From Bradyrhizobium sp. Ce-3 (GTDB lineage: Bacteria; Pseudomonadota; Alphaproteobacteria; Rhizobiales; Xanthobacteraceae): a stretch of DNA of 64,000 nt. Location of the stretch: NCBI RefSeq assembly GCF_022835695.1, contig NZ_BQUV01000002.1, positions 124,001 through 188,000 on the forward strand. Direction: 5' to 3'. Positions 35,760 to 43,408 of this stretch are shown piece by piece. The translations under genes were made by a program, and so were the position numbers. Every line of letters starts with the position of its first letter. Position 1 is the stretch's first letter. Under the pieces are notes generated by a model that was not told the DNA's origin, ran no database searches, and saw only the letters and a program-made list of their open reading frames with translations.

Positions 35760-35863
35760 GTCACCCTGAGGAGCCGCGAAGCGGCGTCTCGAAGGATGAA
35801 CGGCCCGGCTGGTGGCCGTCGACCCTTCGAGACGCGCGCAAGAGCGCGCTCCTCAGGGTGACG
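35760..35863. repeat. Dispersed palindromic repeat, family E copy 1
   Basis: GTCACCCTGAGGAGCCGCGAAGCGGC on the left and GCGCTCCTCAGGGTGAC on the right are complementary ends of a 104-bp element with an inner pair GTCTCGAAGG/CCTTCGAGAC. A short copy lies at 58244. A further isolated GGGTGACG occurs just upstream at 35741. Confidence 0.85.
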
Positions 35864-35877
35864 TCAACTGATATCTA

Positions 35878-37194
35878 CTACTCCTCAGCGCTCTTCTGCG
35901 GCCCCTCATAGGCGATGCCCCGGATCACGGCGGCGTTGCCGAACTTCTTGCGCAGATTGTCGATCGCGCGTTCGGCGTGCGCCGAGCGGCGGTCGAGCAT
36001 GTCCGAATCGTTGGCCTGCGCGCCGGGGCGCAGCGCGCTGACGCCGGCACCCATCAGGCGGAAGGCGGTGCCGTCGATCTCCCTCACCAGCATCTCGCGC
36101 GTCACCGCAAAGATCTTGGCAGCCAATTGGGTCGGGGTCTGGATCGATTGCGAACGGGTGCGCTGGCGGAAATCAGCGGTCTTCAGCTTCAGCGTGATGG
36201 TGCAGCCCGAGAGGTCGCTGCTCTTCAGCCGCGCCGAGGTTTTCTCCGACAGCTTCCAGAGCAGTTTCTCCAGCGTCGCGAAGTCGCGGATGTCGGTCTC
36301 GAAGGTGGTCTCGCTCGAGATCGTCTTGGCGCCGCGGTCGGGCACCACGCTGCGGTCGTCGATGCCGCGCGCCAGCCGCCACAGCCTGCGGCCTTCGCTG
36401 GCGAACTGCTTCATCAGCTCGTTCTCGTCGGCCCGCTGCAAATCGGCGATGACGCGGAAGCCGCGTTGCACGAGCTTCTCCTGCGTCGCCGGGCCAACGC
36501 CATAGATGAAACCGACCGGCTTGCTCGCCAGCATCTCGCGCGCCTCGTCCTGGTCGAGCGCGGCGAAGCCCCTCGGCTTGTCGAGGTCGGAGGCGATCTT
36601 GGCGAGGAACTTGTTGCAGGATAGCCCGACCGACACCGTGATGCCGATGTCGCGCTCGACATCACGGGCGAATTTGGCGAGCACCTTGGCCGGGATCATG
36701 CCGTGGACGCGCTGCGTGCCGGAGAGATCGAGGAAGGCCTCGTCGATCGACAGCGGCTCGACCAGCGGCGTCAGCGCCTGCATCGCCTGGCGCACCTCGC
36801 GCCCGACCCGGACATATTTCGCCATGTCCGGCGGGATCACGACAGCATCGGGGCAGAGTTCCAGCGCCTTGAACATCGGCATCGCCGAACGGACACCGTA
36901 GGTGCGGGCGATGTAGCAGGCAGCCGACACCACGCCGCGCTTGCCGCCGCCGATGATGACGGGGCGGTCGGCGATCTCGGGATTGTCGCGCTTCTCGACG
37001 GTGGCGTAGAAGGCGTCGCAATCGATATGCGCCAGCGCCAGCGCGGGCAGGGTGCGATGACGCACCAGCCGTGGCGACCCGCAATGGCTGCATCGTTTCA
37101 CCTTGATATCGAGATCGCCGAGGCAGTCTCGGCAGAAACTGAGGGGGCCGTCCGACGCTGCCGCTGCCGTCGTCACGGCACGTCGCGCTCCCAT
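35878..37194 (-). CDS. dinB: DNA polymerase IV (Y-family) with N-terminal zinc-ribbon-like segment
   Basis: Error-prone translesion polymerase of 438 residues. Residues 19-40 hold CRDC and CSHCG, a four-Cys ribbon found before the polymerase in Rhizobiales DinB proteins and absent from E. coli DinB. The catalytic palm begins HIDCDAFYATVEKRDNPE and includes SIDEAFLDLSG with the acidic metal ligands. The little-finger domain follows (SSETTFETDIRDFATLEKLLWKLSE). The start overlaps the DUF3572 gene's stop by 22 bp, so they are cotranscribed. No local LexA box is evident in the visible upstream stretch. Confidence 0.93.
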   Translation of the reverse strand: MGARRAVTTAAAASDGPLSFCRDCLGDLDIKVKRCSHCGSPRLVRHRTLPALALAHIDCDAFYATVEKRDNPEIADRPVIIGGGKRGVVSAACYIARTYGVRSAMPMFKALELCPDAVVIPPDMAKYVRVGREVRQAMQALTPLVEPLSIDEAFLDLSGTQRVHGMIPAKVLAKFARDVERDIGITVSVGLSCNKFLAKIASDLDKPRGFAALDQDEAREMLASKPVGFIYGVGPATQEKLVQRGFRVIADLQRADENELMKQFASEGRRLWRLARGIDDRSVVPDRGAKTISSETTFETDIRDFATLEKLLWKLSEKTSARLKSSDLSGCTITLKLKTADFRQRTRSQSIQTPTQLAAKIFAVTREMLVREIDGTAFRLMGAGVSALRPGAQANDSDMLDRRSAHAERAIDNLRKKFGNAAVIRGIAYEGPQKSAEE

Positions 37195-37472
37195 TTCGGG
37201 TCGCCCAGCACCTGATGGGCGGCAGCGATGTTGGTCGGATGCAGTTCCGAGGCCTTGGCGAATGCCTTCACCGTGGCATCGTCGCGCATCACGAAATCGA
37301 GCACGCTCGCAAGAAATTGAGGATTGGAGGCCGCGTTCCGCAGCGTCTCTGGACCGATTCCAGACTCAGCCAGGAACAAGCCCAGCCGTTCGGGATCGCC
37401 GGCAATAAAGCCCAGCGCCTGAATCGCAACGATTTCAGCAACTTCCCGAGGGTTGTGAACAGGCTTTTTCAA
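37173..37472 (-). CDS. DUF3572 family protein
   Basis: A 99-residue protein typical of alphaproteobacteria. KKPVHNPREVAEIVAIQALGFIAGDPERLGLFLAESGIGPETLRNAASNPQFLASVLDFVM and the ending HPTNIAAAHQVLGDP are the family core. I start it at TTG 37472 because conserved sequence begins there; the frame is open to a TTG at 37550, and no in-frame ATG exists. The stop overlaps dinB by 22 bp. Function unknown. Confidence 0.8.
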   Translation of the reverse strand: MKKPVHNPREVAEIVAIQALGFIAGDPERLGLFLAESGIGPETLRNAASNPQFLASVLDFVMRDDATVKAFAKASELHPTNIAAAHQVLGDPKWERDVP

Positions 37473-37700
37473 CGCGCCGGTTTGCCTTTCCGTTAACTTA
37501 TGGTCTCTATTGAGAGGCCCATCATGCCCGAGTCTTCCGCGTGTGTTCAAGCAACGGAAACCACGCTGCGGAAGTTGGATGTCGGGTTAACGGGTTAGAG
37601 CGATTCTGGCGCTAGTTTGAATTCACATTTTCGACGCGTCCCGAGCGCGGCGCGTGAGGTGCCGCAGCCGGGCCTGTTTCCTAAGTCTGGGAGGGACGGG

Positions 37701-38066
37701 ATGGCCAAAACCGTCCTGATCGTGGAGGACAACGAGCTCAACATGAAGCTCTTTCGCGATCTGTTGGAAGCGCATGGCTATCAGACTTCGGGCACCAGCA
37801 ATGGTTTCGAAGCGCTCGATCTTGTCCGCAAGCTGCGCCCCGACCTCATCCTGATGGATATTCAACTGCCGCAGGTCTCCGGCCTCGAAGTCACGCGCTG
37901 GATCAAGGACGATCCCGACCTGCGCACGATTCCGGTGGTCGCGGTCACCGCCTTCGCCATGAAGGGCGACGAAGAACGCATCCGCGAGGGCGGCTGCGAA
38001 GCCTATTTGTCCAAGCCGATCTCGGTCGGCAAATTTATTGAGACTGTCCGACGCTTCATCGGATAG
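37701..38066 (+). CDS. divK: Single-domain response regulator DivK
   Basis: Cell-fate response regulator that binds DivL, DivJ and PleC in alphaproteobacteria, controlling CtrA. The 121-residue product is a bare REC domain: [27 protein letters not shown] with acidic residues at 9-10, phospho-acceptor D53 in [15 protein letters not shown] motif in [12 protein letters not shown] and Lys in YLSKPISV. The [16 protein letters not shown] stretch is characteristic of DivK. ATG follows GGGAGGGACGGG. pleD begins 15 bp after the stop, the classic divK-pleD operon. Confidence 0.96.
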   Translation: MAKTVLIVEDNELNMKLFRDLLEAHGYQTSGTSNGFEALDLVRKLRPDLILMDIQLPQVSGLEVTRWIKDDPDLRTIPVVAVTAFAMKGDEERIREGGCEAYLSKPISVGKFIETVRRFIG

Positions 38067-38081
38067 GGGAGTTGTGGTGCC

Positions 38082-39458
38082 ATGTCCGCGCGTATCCTCG
38101 TCGTCGATGACGTTCCGGCGAACGTCAAGCTGTTGGAAGCCCGTCTGTCAGCCGAATACTTCGATGTGCTGACCGCTTCCAACGGGACGGAGGCGCTGGA
38201 AATCTGCACCCGCGCCGAATGCGACATCATCCTGCTCGACGTCATGATGCCTGATATGGACGGCTTCGAGGTCTGCCGCCGGCTGAAGTCGAATCCGGCG
38301 ACCCATTTCATTCCCGTTGTCATCGTCACCGCGCTCGACAGTCCGGCCGACCGCGTGCGCGGGCTTGAGGCCGGCGCCGATGATTTCCTGACCAAGCCGG
38401 TGTCCGACGTCGTGCTGATCGCGCGCGTTCGCTCGCTCACCCGTCTGAAGATGATGACCGATGAGCTGCGCATGCGCGCCATCACCTCGCTCGAGATCGG
38501 CATGCAGGCGCCCGAGCGCAGCGCGATCGCCGACCGGGGCACCGGCGGCCGCATCCTGCTGGTCGACGACCGGCCGTCGTCCTACGAGAAGCTGGCGCCG
38601 ATCCTCGCCGCCGAGCACACCGTCGACGTCGAGGTCAATCCGTCGGAGGCGCTGTTCCATGCCGCCGAGGGCAATTACGACCTGCTGATCGTGTCGCTCG
38701 GTCTCGACAATTACGACGGCCTGCGGCTGTGCAGCCAGGCCCGCTCGCTGGAGCGCACCCGCCAGGTCCCGATCCTTGCCATTTCGGATGCCGACAACAA
38801 CGCGCGGCTGATGCGCGGGCTCGAGATCGGGGTCAACGACTATCTGCTGCGTCCGGTCGACAAGAACGAACTGCTGGCGCGCGCGCGCACCCAGATCCGG
38901 CGCCGCCGCTACACCGATCACCTGCGCGACAATGTGCAGAACTCGATCGAGATGGCGATCACGGATGCGCTGACCGGCCTCAATAACCGGCGCTACATGG
39001 AGAGCCACCTCGCGACCTTGGCGGAGCAGGCCTCGGTCCGCGGCAAGCCGCTGGCGCTGATGATCCTCGATATCGACTACTTCAAGGCGATCAACGACAC
39101 CTACGGCCACGATGCCGGCGACGACGTGCTGCGCGAATTCGCCGTTCGCATCCGCAAGTCGATCCGCGGCATCGATCTCGCCTGCCGCTACGGCGGCGAG
39201 GAGTTCGTCATCGTGATGCCGGAAACCGATCTGCATGTCGCAAGCATGGTCGCCGAACGGCTGCGGCGCTCGATCGCGGGCGAGCCGTTTGCAGTCGACA
39301 AGGGCGGCAAGCGGATCACGGTCACGATCTCGATCGGGCTGACCACGCTGGAGCGCAAGGGCGAGCAGGTCACCGACGTGCTGAAGCGCGCCGACACCGC
39401 GCTCTATCGCGCCAAGCACGACGGCCGCAACCGGGTGGTGTCAGCGGCCGCGGCGTAG
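38082..39458 (+). CDS. pleD: Diguanylate cyclase response regulator PleD
   Basis: Makes cyclic-di-GMP on phosphorylation and drives pole development in Caulobacter. The 458-residue protein has REC1 (ILVVDDVPANVKLLEARL, phosphoacceptor in CDIILLDVMMPDMDGFE), a degenerate REC2 (ILLVDDRPSSYEKL; the acceptor position reads LIVSLG), and a GGDEF domain with active site GGEEF at 371-375. The allosteric inhibition site R362-x-x-D365 is intact, so product feedback is expected. Length and layout equal the Caulobacter protein. Cotranscribed with divK. Confidence 0.97.
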   Translation: MSARILVVDDVPANVKLLEARLSAEYFDVLTASNGTEALEICTRAECDIILLDVMMPDMDGFEVCRRLKSNPATHFIPVVIVTALDSPADRVRGLEAGADDFLTKPVSDVVLIARVRSLTRLKMMTDELRMRAITSLEIGMQAPERSAIADRGTGGRILLVDDRPSSYEKLAPILAAEHTVDVEVNPSEALFHAAEGNYDLLIVSLGLDNYDGLRLCSQARSLERTRQVPILAISDADNNARLMRGLEIGVNDYLLRPVDKNELLARARTQIRRRRYTDHLRDNVQNSIEMAITDALTGLNNRRYMESHLATLAEQASVRGKPLALMILDIDYFKAINDTYGHDAGDDVLREFAVRIRKSIRGIDLACRYGGEEFVIVMPETDLHVASMVAERLRRSIAGEPFAVDKGGKRITVTISIGLTTLERKGEQVTDVLKRADTALYRAKHDGRNRVVSAAAA

Positions 39459-39488
39459 CGCTCTTCGCGTTCTCCATATCCATCTGCC

Positions 39489-39590
39489 GTCATACCCCGC
39501 GAAAGCGGGGTATCCAGTACGCCGCGGCCTCTCGTTTCAAACGGCGCTGTCTCTGGAATACTGGGTCACCCGCTTTCGCGGGTGACGACA
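39489..39590. repeat. Dispersed palindromic repeat, family A copy 3
   Basis: Hairpins CCCCGC-GAAA-GCGGGG and ACCCGC-TTTC-GCGGGT joined by CCAGTACGCCGCGG and CTCTGGAATACTGGGT. It sits between pleD and the converging serine-hydrolase gene. Confidence 0.85.
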
Positions 39591-39598
39591 GGACAGTT

Positions 39599-40804
39599 TT
39601 AGCGCCCGCGCCTCACCGCGTCATAGGCCAGCCGCTTGAACTCGAACGAGAACGGATGGACGAACGCCATCTGGCGCTGCGCCATCATCACGCCGGCGGT
39701 GCCCGTCTTCGGCGAAATCCACCACTGCGTGCCGGCGACGCCGCCCCAGTAGAATTCGCCGGCCGCGTCGGGATGATCGATCGGCGAAGGGTTGAGGATC
39801 AGGCCGCCGGCCAGGCCGTGCGCCTTGCCGGGTTGTTCGCCCATCATCGCGAAGCGGATCCACTGTCCTGCGGGCAACTGGTTGGACATCATCATTGCGA
39901 TCGTATCCGGCTTCAGCAGCGTCGGTCCGCCCGGCAGCAGGCTGCGGATCAGCGCGACCATGTCGGGCAGCGTCGACACCAGGCCGCCGCCGCCATTGAG
40001 CCTTGCGACCGGGCGCAGATACGCGCCGGGGAAGGGCGCATTGTCGGTGCGGGTGAGGCCCGGCTTCATCGGCTCCATCAGATCGGCACCAGCGTAATAC
40101 GCGACAAGTCGTCCCTGATCCTGTTGCGGAACGACGAAGCCGGTATCGGCCATGCCGAGCGGATCGAGGATGCGGGCCTTGATGAACTTGTCGAAGCTCT
40201 GGCCGCTGACGACTTCCACCAGGCGTGCGACCACGTCGATCGCGAGCGAGTATTCCCACGACGTGCCCGGCTGATAGATCAGCGGCAGACCGGCCAGCAC
40301 GTCGACCATCTCGGCCAACGTCGTATTGGGATTGTGCACGCCGCGCTCGTTGAGCGCTTTGAAAATGACGGTGCCGGGATCGAAGAAGCCGTAGCTCAAA
40401 CCGGCGCTGTGGCTCAGCAATTGGCGGATGGTGATCGAACTTCTTGCCGGCTCGGTGTCATCGATCGACGTCGCGCCGGGCCGCAGCACCTTGCGGTTGC
40501 CGAGCTGCGGGATGAATTTCTCGATCGGGTCGTCGAGCCGGATGCGGCCGTCTTCGAGCAGCAGCAGCGCCGCGCAGGAGGTGATCAGCTTGGTGTTGGA
40601 GAACACCCGGAAGATATGGTCGGTGCGCAGCGGGATCTGCGCTTCCTTGTCGGCCCAGCCGACGCAGCCGGTGTCAGCGATGTCGCGCCCGACCAGGACC
40701 GACCAGGAGATGCCGGACAACAGGTCGTTGTCGATATAGCGCTGCATGGCGGCGCGCGCCGGCGCGAAATCGTAGCCGGTGGCCGTCACCTTCAGATCTT
40801 CCAT
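39599..40804 (-). CDS. Class C beta-lactamase-related serine hydrolase
   Basis: A 401-residue serine hydrolase of the beta-lactamase/esterase (EstB-like) family without a signal peptide. The nucleophile motif is S69-N-T-K72 in VFSNTKLITS and the Tyr motif is in WEYSLAIDVVARLVE. Other family blocks: TIRQLLSHSAGLSYGF, GGGGLVSTLPDMVALIRSLL and WGGVAGTQWWISPKTG. Start at 40804 has AGGGGGACGACC upstream; the same frame remains open for 690 codons further, but only by antisense chance. Next to a TetR regulator on the same strand 130 bp upstream. Substrate unknown. Confidence 0.9.
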   Translation of the reverse strand: MEDLKVTATGYDFAPARAAMQRYIDNDLLSGISWSVLVGRDIADTGCVGWADKEAQIPLRTDHIFRVFSNTKLITSCAALLLLEDGRIRLDDPIEKFIPQLGNRKVLRPGATSIDDTEPARSSITIRQLLSHSAGLSYGFFDPGTVIFKALNERGVHNPNTTLAEMVDVLAGLPLIYQPGTSWEYSLAIDVVARLVEVVSGQSFDKFIKARILDPLGMADTGFVVPQQDQGRLVAYYAGADLMEPMKPGLTRTDNAPFPGAYLRPVARLNGGGGLVSTLPDMVALIRSLLPGGPTLLKPDTIAMMMSNQLPAGQWIRFAMMGEQPGKAHGLAGGLILNPSPIDHPDAAGEFYWGGVAGTQWWISPKTGTAGVMMAQRQMAFVHPFSFEFKRLAYDAVRRGR

Positions 40805-40935
40805 GGTCGTCCCCCTGATGTGCCGCGCTGTTCGCGCGGTCGTCGTCAATCTCGCCGGACGGAATATCCAATCGGGAATTCCGGCGCATGCCGTCAGCGC
40901 TAACAACCAAACCGGACTGGTGGACGCAACCGGAT

Positions 40936-41538
40936 TTATCCGTTGCGTTTCTTGTCGGCAGGCGCGGAGGCGCCGACCTTGACGCCCGCGCTTGCCAGCA
41001 GCACGCGGGCGGCTTCCTTGGCCGCGCGCGCCATGGCCGGATCGTCGCGCACCAAATCCTGCGCGATAGAGCCGTCGACCAAAAGCGTGAGCTGGGTCGC
41101 AAGTCCCTCGGCATCGGCAACGCCGAGCTGCCGCAGCAGATCGCGAAACCAGACCCGGCGGCTTTCCTTGAAGGCGACGGCGATGTTCCTGAAGGTACGG
41201 TCCTCGTCGTCCGGCCCGAGCTCGGCCACCGCGTTCACGAACGGACAGCCGCGAAAATCCTTCGCCGCAAAGCGCCGCTCCAGCGAATCGAAGGTTGCGA
41301 GAATCTGCTCCGCCGGCGGCTTGTCGGAGGGGCGGGGCTGCACGAAGCGGTGCCGCAGATAGGCCTCGATCAGCGCGTCCTTGGACGGGAAGTGATTGTA
41401 GAGCGTGCGCTTGCTGATGCCGATCTCGGCCGCGATGGTGTCGACGCCGATGGCGCGAATGCCCTGCAGGTAGAACAGTTTGTCGGCGGTCTCCAGGATC
41501 CGCTCTTTCATGGTCTGTTTGGGAGGCGGGGAAGCCAT
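40936..41538 (-). CDS. TetR/AcrR family regulator
   Basis: A 200-residue repressor. Residues about 10-55 are the HTH: KERILETADKLFYLQGIRAIGVDTIAAEIGISKRTLYNHFPSKDALIEAYLRHR. The rest is a helical ligand domain (GCPFVNAVAELGPDDEDRTFRNIAVAFKESRRVWFRDLL), resembling the TetR_C group with the FKESRR block. Start at ATG 41538 (MASPPPKQ). Divergent from the MFS gene with a palindrome at 41591 between, so it probably controls itself and that transporter. Confidence 0.92.
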   Translation of the reverse strand: MASPPPKQTMKERILETADKLFYLQGIRAIGVDTIAAEIGISKRTLYNHFPSKDALIEAYLRHRFVQPRPSDKPPAEQILATFDSLERRFAAKDFRGCPFVNAVAELGPDDEDRTFRNIAVAFKESRRVWFRDLLRQLGVADAEGLATQLTLLVDGSIAQDLVRDDPAMARAAKEAARVLLASAGVKVGASAPADKKRNG

Positions 41539-41590
41539 GCGCCGGCCGTGATCCTCTTCGCTTGACAGTCGGCCCCCTGTATAGCCTAAG

Positions 41591-41606
41591 TACACAGGTC
41601 TGTGTA
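41591..41606. promoter_or_regulatory. Palindromic operator for the TetR regulator (predicted)
   Basis: TACACAGGTCTGTGTA has perfect 7-bp arms around GT. It lies in the 133-bp space between the tetR and MFS starts (53 and 66 bp away), where a TetR repressor would block both genes. Confidence 0.65.
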
Positions 41607-41671
41607 ACCAAAACATACGTGAATCGCAGGCTGTGGCGCGCGTGCCGCGCCATTATGGGAGAACAAGAACA

Positions 41672-42904
41672 ATGCCCCTGCTGCAGGTCCTGCGTCCCAC
41701 GCTTCCCATCCTGATCGGCGCCTCCATCATGCTCACGCTGAGCATGGGGCTGCGGCAGAGCCTCGGCATCTTCATGCAGCCGCTGACGCACGACGTCGGC
41801 ATTTCGGTGTCGCATTTCACGCTGGCGCTGGCGGTGCAGAACCTCGCCTGGGGTTTCCTGCAGCCGTTCGCGGGGGCGATGACGGTGCGTTACGGCTTCC
41901 GCCCGATCATGGTGGTCGGCGCGCTGGCCTATATCGCCGGTCTCGTGCTGATGACGACGGCGCATGGGCTCGTCAGCATCATGATCGGCGCCGGCGTGCT
42001 GATCGGTACTTCGCTCGCTTGCACCGCGAATGCGATCGCGATGTCGGTCGCGGCGCGCGCGGTGCCGGAGATGGTGCGCTCGACCGTGCTCGGCATGGTC
42101 TCCGCGGCGGGTTCGCTCGGTGCGCTGCTGTCGGCGCCGATCGGCCAGATTCTCAATGAAGGTTTTGGCTGGCGCGTCGGGCTTGCCGGCTTCGTCATCC
42201 TCTCGGTCTTCATGATCCCGGCCGCGCTGTATGCCGGCCGTGTCGACAGGATTCCGCTGCCGAAGCCGTCGGGTGACGATATCGGCAACGCCACCGCCGC
42301 GACCGCGGCGAAGACCGCGTTCGGCAATGCATCCTTCGTGGTGATGACCTGCGCCTACATGGTCTGCGGCATGCAGCTCGTCTTCCTCACCACGCATCTG
42401 CCGTCGTATCTGGCGATTTGCGGGCTCGATCCGATGCTGAGTGCGCAGACGCTCGGCATGATCGGCGGCTTCAACGTGCTGGGCTCGCTGTTCTTCGGCT
42501 GGGCCGGCCAGCGCTGGAACAAGTTGGCGCTGCTCGGCGGCATCTACATCCTGCGCTCGCTGGCGCTCGGCTGGTACTTCATGCTGCCGGCGACGCCGGG
42601 CTCGACCTTGCTGTTCGGCGCCATCATGGGCTTCCTCTGGATGGGCGTCGGTCCGCTGGTGGCGGGCGCGGTGGCCGAGATGTTCGGGCTGCGCTGGCAG
42701 GCGATGATCCAGGGCCTTGCCTTCATGAGCCACCAGATCGGCAGTTTCCTCGGCGCCTACGGCGGAGGGCTGATCTACGATTCTCTCGGCTCCTACACCA
42801 TGGCCTGGCGCATCGGCGTCGCGCTCGGTCTCGCTGGGGGCATCATCCAGGTCGCCTTCGCGCTGATCTGGCCGGCGCAACCGCCATTGCTGAAGACCGC
42901 CTAG
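41672..42904 (+). CDS. MFS transporter
   Basis: Twelve-segment major-facilitator transporter of 410 residues. It starts LPILIGASIMLTLSMGLRQSLGIFMQPLTHDVGISVSHFTLALAVQNLAWGFLQPFAG, similar to OFA/monocarboxylate-type carriers; the inner motif is AGAMTVRYGFRPIMVVGALAYIAG. Start at ATG 41672 after TGGGAGAACAAGAAC. Regulation by the divergent TetR protein is likely. Transport direction and substrate unknown. A long hairpin follows the stop. Confidence 0.9.
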   Translation: MPLLQVLRPTLPILIGASIMLTLSMGLRQSLGIFMQPLTHDVGISVSHFTLALAVQNLAWGFLQPFAGAMTVRYGFRPIMVVGALAYIAGLVLMTTAHGLVSIMIGAGVLIGTSLACTANAIAMSVAARAVPEMVRSTVLGMVSAAGSLGALLSAPIGQILNEGFGWRVGLAGFVILSVFMIPAALYAGRVDRIPLPKPSGDDIGNATAATAAKTAFGNASFVVMTCAYMVCGMQLVFLTTHLPSYLAICGLDPMLSAQTLGMIGGFNVLGSLFFGWAGQRWNKLALLGGIYILRSLALGWYFMLPATPGSTLLFGAIMGFLWMGVGPLVAGAVAEMFGLRWQAMIQGLAFMSHQIGSFLGAYGGGLIYDSLGSYTMAWRIGVALGLAGGIIQVAFALIWPAQPPLLKTA

Positions 42905-42923
42905 CTTTCAGATCCGGGCGAGT

Positions 42924-42954
42924 CGGTGAGTGCTCCTCATGAGGGCAGTCACCG
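42924..42954 (+). terminator. Long imperfect hairpin after MFS gene
   Basis: CGGTGAGTGCTCCTCA pairs with TGAGGGCAGTCACCG with one mismatch and one bulge. The following CTATTGCCTATTTTTC has a T run about 12 bases later, so it is a weak intrinsic terminator or attenuator-like hairpin. Confidence 0.5.
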
Positions 42955-43070
42955 CTATTGCCTATTTTTCGATCGGTGACTTGCTGCGAGAACGTGCAAT
43001 GGAGCGCGACGCCGTTCCGGCCGCGGATCGAAGTCGCAGCGCTTTCAAACCGTTACGCGGCGCGCTTGGG

Positions 43071-43086
43071 TGGCACGAATCTTGTT
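43071..43086 (+). promoter_or_regulatory. Sigma-54-type promoter upstream of amtB
   Basis: TGGCACGAATCTTGTT matches TGGCACG-N4-TTGCW, with one departure (C to T) in the -12 element. It lies about 77 bp before the short ORF at 43163 and about 320 bp before amtB. Sigma-54/NtrC control is normal for ammonium transporter genes. No clear NtrC site was found in the preceding 120 bp. Confidence 0.6.
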
Positions 43087-43162
43087 TCAATTTGGCTAGA
43101 AATCGTGCCGGAAGCCGTCGCTAGGGTTCCGGCCTGGGGACCCATGGGAAGGGCTGGCCGCG

Positions 43163-43408
43163 ATGAGGCTAGTCGCCGTCATTCTCCAGCCATCCGCGCA
43201 CCACGGCCTTCGCCGCGCCGCCGAGCAGGACGCGCTTGTGCCTCGCGTCCGCGCTGATGCCGCTGCGACTGCGCCGCATCCCGCCAAGTGCATCGCGGTC
43301 CTTCGCGACATCCCGAGAGCCGGACGCGCGCCGTGTTTCGGCGCTGGCGCTCCGAACGCGCCGCGCCGATTCCGAACAGCAGCATTTCTTGTGATGGGAG
43401 GACGATGA
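43163..43408 (+). CDS. Short ORF before amtB with PII-like N-terminus
   Basis: An 81-residue open frame whose stop overlaps the amtB start by ATGA. Its first ten residues, MRLVAVILQP, resemble the GlnK start MKLVxAIIKP, after which similarity disappears; the rest is Ala/Arg/Pro-rich with no domain I recognise. It sits exactly where glnK normally precedes amtB, between a sigma-54-type promoter and amtB. It may be a decayed glnK, a translationally coupled leader, or chance. The ribosome site is modest (GGGAAGGG 12 bases upstream). Confidence 0.35.
   Translation: MRLVAVILQPSAHHGLRRAAEQDALVPRVRADAAATAPHPAKCIAVLRDIPRAGRAPCFGAGAPNAPRRFRTAAFLVMGGR

Noticed and set aside
39599-42880. 1093-codon open frame on the minus strand
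   Set aside because: Only its last 401 codons are the serine hydrolase. The rest runs antisense through the MFS gene and in another frame through the TetR gene, an artefact of high GC.
43163-43408. Reading the short ORF as a functional PII protein
   Set aside because: Only the first ten residues resemble GlnK. The T-loop, B-loop and C-loop motifs are missing, so it is kept only as a low-confidence ORF.
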